The translations under genes were made by a program, and so were the position numbers. Positions 7,133-10,057 of a stretch of DNA of 10,057 bases are shown here, in pieces. This stretch comes from Alphaproteobacteria bacterium. Lineage in GTDB: Bacteria; Pseudomonadota; Alphaproteobacteria; JAAXGF01. How positions within the stretch are numbered: position 1 is the stretch's first letter; every line of letters begins with the position of its first letter. Where the stretch lies: contig JAAXGF010000397.1 in assembly GCA_012267605.1 (NCBI GenBank), positions 1-10,057 of the forward strand, written 5' to 3'. The notes under the pieces were generated by a model, which had not been told where the DNA came from, did no database searches, and saw only the letters and a program-made list of their open reading frames with translations.

Positions 7133-8188
7133 TCAACCGCCGCCGATCAAATCCGATAATCTTCCTACGGACATCGCGAAGTAATCAGAACGGTTCCAAT
7201 TGCGGATACGCCGGTAATTGTCATACACAACGTAAGACGGTCCCCCGGCGCCGCCCGGCAGGATCACAGAAGCTTCAAGTTGACGAGTCGGCAGGTCCGT
7301 GCCATCCACCCGCCGAACGCCCAGCGCCTGCCAATAGGCCAGCGGTTTGACGACTCCGTGACCCGTGAGACCGAGGTCGAAATCCGCAGGCAATTGCACC
7401 TCGCGGCCCCAGGTTTGATCATCGCGCCAGCCGAGATTCGCCAAATAGTTGGCGGCCGACGCGAAAACGTCGGCAAGCGTCGTCCAAATATCCCGGCGAC
7501 CATCACCATCGTAATCCACCGCATAGCTGACAAATGTCGCGGGCATAAATTGGCTCTGGCCCATGGCGCCGGCCCACGACCCACGCATTTCCACCGCTGA
7601 TATGTGCCCCTCATTGATGATTTTTAGGGCGTTCAGAAGCTCGCCCCGAAAATAGGCGCCGCGGCGACCATCATGGGCAAGGGTAGCCAACGCACCGACC
7701 ACCGGAAAACCACCGGTGTAGGCGCCGAAACGGGTTTCAAGACCCCAGAGCGCGACAATGAACCGCGGCTGAACGCCATATTTCTCACCAATTTCCTCGA
7801 GCAGGGCACGGTCCTCCAGAAGAGCACGGCGCCCCTCCTCGGCCAGTTTATTTGTCACCCGTTTCGCCATGTACTGCGCGAATGTTTGAGTGGATTCCGG
7901 CTGATGTCGGTCAAGCTCGATAACCCGAGGAATGGGTTTTACGCCGGCCAACGCCGTATCGAGGGTTTCACTAGGAATTCCAACTTGGAGCGCTTCTTCG
8001 CGAAAGTCAGCAAGCCACGTATCGAATTCCTCCCCCCAGACCGGTGAAGGGCCAGACACGACACAAATGTAGAGGAGTAGCGAAGCCGCAGCCAACCGGA
8101 ACGCTACGGAACGTTCAGAGAAATTCAAGCCGATCAAATCAATTTCTTTCCAAATTTTGTCGGAGTTCCGCTTCCAGACGATGGGCAC
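7133..8188 (-). CDS. MltB-family lytic murein transglycosylase
   Basis: A periplasmic lytic transglycosylase of the SLT_2/MltB family (GH103), which cleaves the MurNAc-GlcNAc bond to give anhydro-muropeptides. From the GTG at 8188 the protein is 351 aa. The hydrophobic core of a Sec signal (about 30-45) is followed by a probable cleavage region near SPVWGEE. The catalytic Glu lies in WGLETRFG (Glu151, corresponding to the Glu of GVETxWG in E. coli MltB). The family stretch GSWAGAMGQSQFMPATF follows, then a calcium-loop-like DYDGDGRRDIW. No lipobox is present, so this is the soluble or anchored MltB_2 type rather than lipoprotein MltB itself. I chose GTG 8188 because GAGGAG precedes it by 8 nt. 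TTG 8206 (357 aa) and TTG 8137 (334 aa, shorter signal n-region, weaker GGAAAG site) are alternatives. rlpA follows after 58 nt. Confidence 0.92.
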   Translation of the reverse strand: MPIVWKRNSDKIWKEIDLIGLNFSERSVAFRLAAASLLLYICVVSGPSPVWGEEFDTWLADFREEALQVGIPSETLDTALAGVKPIPRVIELDRHQPESTQTFAQYMAKRVTNKLAEEGRRALLEDRALLEEIGEKYGVQPRFIVALWGLETRFGAYTGGFPVVGALATLAHDGRRGAYFRGELLNALKIINEGHISAVEMRGSWAGAMGQSQFMPATFVSYAVDYDGDGRRDIWTTLADVFASAANYLANLGWRDDQTWGREVQLPADFDLGLTGHGVVKPLAYWQALGVRRVDGTDLPTRQLEASVILPGGAGGPSYVVYDNYRRIRNWNRSDYFAMSVGRLSDLIGGG

Positions 8189-8196
8189 TTTAGCGG

Positions 8197-8202
8197 CTCC
8201 TC
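8197..8202 (-). promoter_or_regulatory. Ribosome binding site of the mltB-like gene
   Basis: GAGGAG on the minus strand lies 8 nt before the GTG at 8188. This near-consensus Shine-Dalgarno sequence is the reason for preferring that start over the TTG codons at 8206 and 8137. Confidence 0.6.
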
Positions 8203-8250
8203 GCAATCGCTATCAAGGTACCAAACTGATTGCTCGATCCGCTCAAGTTA

Positions 8251-8266
8251 ATATGCCGAGGCATAT
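8251..8266. promoter_or_regulatory. Inverted repeat ATATGCC-GA-GGCATAT
   Basis: Two perfect 7-base arms are separated by 2 nt. The site lies 63 nt upstream of the mltB-like start and about 230 nt from sco, so as an operator it would more naturally serve mltB. There is no T-run on either side, which argues against a terminator. No regulator family can be assigned. Confidence 0.35.
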
Positions 8267-8332
8267 GCATCGGTCGTTACACGAAATTGTGATTGAATCG
8301 CACTCTTTGCAACCAAAGAATTCTATAGGAGA

Positions 8333-8494
8333 GTGAGGAAAGCGCGGGCGAAAATCGTCAACCGGCCGCAAAGCAGAGCAGCCAGATTAGGGAGTGTGTC
8401 GATCTTTGGAAGACATTGGCGAATAAAACCACTTGACCGTACGTTCAAGCAATGGTGGGTTGGGCGAATTGTGTTTGCATGGAGCTTAAGGTAA
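8333..8494 (+). CDS. Doubtful 53-codon open frame ahead of sco
   Basis: A GTG-initiated frame encodes a very basic 53-residue peptide rich in Arg and Trp, ending near KQWWVGRIVFAW. Its TAA overlaps the preferred sco ATG as TAATG, an arrangement often seen in coupled genes. Against it, the GGAG purine run sits only 1 nt from the GTG, far too close for a working ribosome binding site, and no domain is recognised. The frame also runs through the strong palindrome at 8432-8449. It is more likely leader sequence than a gene. Confidence 0.13.
   Translation: MRKARAKIVNRPQSRAARLGSVSIFGRHWRIKPLDRTFKQWWVGRIVFAWSLR
8432..8449. promoter_or_regulatory. 18-bp palindrome upstream of sco, possible operator
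   Basis: CTTGACCGTACGTTCAAG equals its reverse complement at 16 of 18 positions; only the pair at positions 6 and 13 differs. It ends 44 nt before the preferred sco ATG and contains TTGACC, which resembles a -35 box. Overlap of a palindrome with a -35 element is typical of a repressor or activator operator. A copper- or redox-responsive regulator would fit the downstream gene, but that is inference and the regulator is not in the window. Confidence 0.4.
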
Positions 8495-9084
8495 TGCGGC
8501 GAAATCGTAATCTTCTACTCGGCATCATTCTTGTCGCGCTGTGTCTGTTTGGTCTCAGCGGCTCGCGTGATGGAGAAGCTGCAGATTCGGCGCTGGGCGG
8601 AAAGTTTTCCTTGACGGATCACACCGGCCAGAGGGTTACCAACGAAAATTACCAGGGGAAGTGGATTCTTGCCTTTTTCGGATTCACCTATTGCCCGGAC
8701 ATTTGTCCAGCTACGTTGACTACGATGAGTCACGTGATGGAAGGATTGGGTGCCGATGCGGGTATGGTGCAACCTCTATTTATTTCGGTCGATCCCGAAC
8801 GGGACACGCCGGAGGTAATGGCCAATTTTGTTTCCGCGTTCCACCCCAGCATCGTCGGGTTAACTGGCACGCCCGACGAAATCAAGACAGCAGCCGCTTC
8901 GTTTGGTGCCTATTACGCAAAGGTCGAGGTTGAAGGAGCACCAGATGGGTACCTTATGGAACATATGTCGTTCATGTATTTGCTACGACCGGACGGTGTC
9001 TTCGAAACGGTCCTGCTCGACAACGGTAATCCCGAAACCTTGACCGCGCAGCTCCGCAAGCATTTACACGGCGCTGCTTCTTGA
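8494..9084 (+). CDS. SCO/SenC copper chaperone for cytochrome oxidase
   Basis: A SCO1/SenC/PrrC-family protein with a membrane-anchored periplasmic thioredoxin fold. It delivers copper to, and reduces cysteines of, the CuA site of cytochrome c oxidase subunit II. From ATG 8494 the protein is 196 aa. A basic N-terminus and one transmembrane segment (about 7-23) precede the thioredoxin domain. The copper ligands are complete: the CxxxC motif in TYCPDICP (Cys67, Cys71) and the distal His in MEHMSFMYLL (His157). The family motifs FFGFTYCPDICP and SVDPERDTPE are well preserved. GGAG at 8481-8484, 9 nt upstream, supports this start. The in-frame ATG at 8452 (210 aa) has no ribosome binding site. 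No oxidase genes are nearby, so the link to a specific oxidase is inferred from the family. The 171-aa exported gene follows after 44 nt. Confidence 0.95.
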   Translation: MRRNRNLLLGIILVALCLFGLSGSRDGEAADSALGGKFSLTDHTGQRVTNENYQGKWILAFFGFTYCPDICPATLTTMSHVMEGLGADAGMVQPLFISVDPERDTPEVMANFVSAFHPSIVGLTGTPDEIKTAAASFGAYYAKVEVEGAPDGYLMEHMSFMYLLRPDGVFETVLLDNGNPETLTAQLRKHLHGAAS

Positions 9085-9128
9085 GCCACGTTAATCTGCG
9101 TCGCCGAAATGGGAACTGAGGTTAAATC

Positions 9129-9644
9129 ATGAGATGGTTCATACTCTCTGTATCCACTGCCCTGTTTGTATCGACGGGTGGTTCGCATCTCGCAAAGGCG
9201 GAAATGCTCGCACCACCCGCAAAGATTATTTCGCAAACCGAAGATTTAGAGGTCTTTAGTCTGGCAGACGGGAGCAACCTCAACCGTTTCGCCCAGGGAG
9301 ATTTTATCTTTCGTTTGGCGCGGCACAAGAAGTCGGGCGTCGTCTACTGGGCAAGACGGGGCAATCCGAAGAATATCGTTGCGACGGTATCTGACCTCAA
9401 CGCAATTTCATCCCCGGAGGCTACTCACGACGCCCTGATGACAGTTGCGGAGCTACCTAAGATTTGCGGCCGCGACGTCCACACTTCAAAAGTCATTTTT
9501 GTGCCTACGGAATTCACTGTGGAAACCAGCGGAGAGCAATTCGAAATTGGGCCGGTTTTTCTTGAGGGTGAAATTCGCACGGACAGAACGGGCGCAACAC
9601 CGACAGAGCTGTTGAATTTTCGCGATTATCGGAATAATTCCTGA
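9129..9644 (+). CDS. Exported protein of unknown function, 171 aa
   Basis: I do not recognise a family. The N-terminus is a clear Sec signal peptide (hydrophobic core about 3-16) with an AKA cleavage motif at 22-24, giving a mature periplasmic protein of about 147 aa that begins EMLAPP. The mature part alternates short hydrophobic and charged stretches, suggesting beta structure. It has one cysteine (Cys113, in KICGRDV), so no internal disulfide is possible. There are no further membrane segments and no known catalytic motif. GAGG lies 7 nt upstream of the ATG, a good ribosome binding site. The gene follows sco by 44 nt on the same strand and is probably cotranscribed with it, so a role in the periplasm connected to copper or respiration is possible but unproven. 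It is real rather than spurious because of the signal peptide and the ribosome binding site. Confidence 0.8.
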   Translation: MRWFILSVSTALFVSTGGSHLAKAEMLAPPAKIISQTEDLEVFSLADGSNLNRFAQGDFIFRLARHKKSGVVYWARRGNPKNIVATVSDLNAISSPEATHDALMTVAELPKICGRDVHTSKVIFVPTEFTVETSGEQFEIGPVFLEGEIRTDRTGATPTELLNFRDYRNNS

Positions 9645-9703
9645 CAAACAACGCAGTCACACGGTTGGTTGCATCAATTCGCTTTTCACAGAGAGGGTAC
9701 CTT

Positions 9704-9883
9704 ATGCCAAGACACAGATTTTGGGGTCTGACCCTGCTGACAATATTTTTACTCGCTCCGTTGGCCGGTGCGTTCGCCTGCGGCAGTATGGAATCCAAGG
9801 AGGCCGCGGCGCCCATGACCACAGCATCTGACCAACAAAGCAGCCCGCCCCCGCCGATCTCCACGCCACCAAAAGGTGGCTAG
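9704..9883 (+). CDS. Small proline-rich putative lipoprotein, 59 aa
   Basis: An unrecognised small gene. MPRHRFW, a hydrophobic stretch (8-22) and AGAFAC up to Cys26 resemble a lipoprotein signal. The site satisfies the permissive lipobox pattern but is not canonical, because Ala rather than Leu stands at -3. Cleavage by signal peptidase I at AFA is the alternative. The mature tail is only 34 residues, low in complexity, with EAAAP, a PPPP run and a PPKGG end. This suits a surface-exposed disordered tail rather than an enzyme. AGAGGG at 9692-9697 lies 6 nt before the ATG, which supports it over the in-frame TTG at 9668. It lies 59 nt after the 171-aa gene and may share its transcript. A hairpin overlaps its last codons. 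Confidence 0.6.
   Translation: MPRHRFWGLTLLTIFLLAPLAGAFACGSMESKEAAAPMTTASDQQSSPPPPISTPPKGG
9865..9880 (+). terminator. Hairpin at the end of the small lipoprotein gene
   Basis: GCCACC-AAAA-GGTGGC forms a perfect 6-bp stem with a 4-nt loop, overlapping the last codons and ending just before the stop. It stands between two convergent genes, where a terminator is expected. No T-run follows on either strand, so intrinsic termination is doubtful. It may instead act as a 3'-end stabilising structure. Confidence 0.25.
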
Positions 9884-9927
9884 GAAGAAGACAGGCGAAT
9901 GAGACAGGTGTTGGAAAGTACTTGAGT

Positions 9928-10057
9928 TTATTTGTCCTCTCCGCCACCGACAATCACAAAGGGCGCCCAGAAAAAGGGATGAGCGCCAGATGCTTTCGCA
10001 CCGCTAAGATTCTACGATTTGATTGCGAAATGCCGACTGGACACTTCTAAAAACCTC
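9928..10057 (-). pseudogene. 3' end of a CHAT-domain protein, frame disrupted
   Basis: On the minus strand the last 27 codons before TAA (9928-9930) encode GAHPFFWAPFVIVGGGEDK at their end. The pattern HP(Y/F)(Y/F)WAPFVxVG is the well-known C-terminal strand of CHAT domains (caspase-like peptidases, often fused to TPR repeats). The same frame has a TAG at 10012-10014, so it cannot continue upstream. A neighbouring frame is open from the window edge to 10007 and reads EVFRSVQSAFRNQ, which resembles the helix that normally precedes this strand. One extra base near 10007-10011 would join the two. This is either a frameshifted gene, a decayed remnant, or a base-calling error close to a contig end. 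The gene is convergent with the small lipoprotein gene. The family call rests on the terminal motif only. Confidence 0.5.

Larger units (their letters stand above)
8189..8493. other. Divergent intergenic region between mltB and sco
   Basis: About 305 nt separate the two divergent start codons. The region must hold promoters for both directions, but I could not assign a good -35/-10 pair to either. It contains two palindromes (8251-8266 and 8432-8449), a small CTTTG-CAAC-CAAAG inverted repeat at 8305-8318, and a doubtful 53-codon open frame (8333-8494). TTGACC at 8433-8438 could be a -35 box, but nothing resembling a -10 follows at the right distance. No tRNA-like or riboswitch-like structure was recognised. 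Confidence 0.6.

Noticed and set aside
8242..8260. Resemblance of CTCAAGTTAA to half of a SoxR box
   Set aside because: Only one half matches; the second half does not continue the symmetry, so a SoxR site is not supported.
8452..8493. Longer SCO start at ATG 8452
   Set aside because: No ribosome binding site precedes it, the added residues are not part of the signal or anchor, and ATG 8494 has GGAG at a good distance.
1..10057. A novel mobile element, CRISPR array or defence island
   Set aside because: I saw no transposase, integrase, terminal repeats, spaced direct repeats or cas-like genes. Apart from the CHAT fragment at the edge, the gene content is core metabolism and cell envelope.

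Overview
The window reads as a bacterial chromosome segment, most likely from an alphaproteobacterium (Rhodospirillales-like at a guess). The evidence is gene content and order: a minus-strand block with dacA, tmk, holB, metG, tatD and a PhnP-like metallo-hydrolase, preceded by rlpA and an MltB-family transglycosylase. That arrangement is familiar from Alphaproteobacteria. The short MetG without a C-terminal tRNA-binding domain and the delta-prime subunit without zinc cysteines fit the same group. The genus cannot be read from the sequence.

Layout, 1-8188 (minus strand, transcribed right to left): mltB-like lytic transglycosylase, rlpA, dacA, tmk, holB, metG, tatD, and a PhnP-like MBL-fold hydrolase. 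From dacA downwards the genes are packed with gaps of 31 nt or less, or with overlaps (tmk/holB 8 nt, metG/tatD 4 nt), so this is very likely one operon. Its probable promoter lies in the AT-rich 6150-6246 gap. The first three genes act on periplasmic peptidoglycan (glycan cleavage, septal glycan binding or cleavage, stem-peptide trimming). The remaining genes are cytoplasmic housekeeping: dTMP kinase, clamp-loader subunit, methionyl-tRNA synthetase, and two metal-dependent hydrolases.

Layout, 8189-8493: a divergent intergenic region of about 305 nt with two notable palindromes. One of them (8432-8449, 16 of 18 bases symmetric) sits just ahead of the SCO gene.

Layout, 8494-9883 (plus strand): a SCO/SenC copper chaperone for cytochrome oxidase, an unrecognised exported protein of 171 aa, and a 59-aa proline-rich putative lipoprotein. 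All three have their own ribosome binding sites and probably form an envelope-directed transcription unit.

Layout, 9928-10057 (minus strand): the extreme 3' end of a CHAT-domain (caspase-like) protein entering from the right edge. Its reading frame appears to be interrupted 28 codons before the stop.

Most of the window is ordinary core genome. The points worth a second look are the disrupted CHAT end, the missing catalytic Glu in RlpA, the palindrome ahead of sco, and the unrecognised exported pair downstream of sco. No CRISPR array, insertion sequence, tRNA or rRNA was seen.
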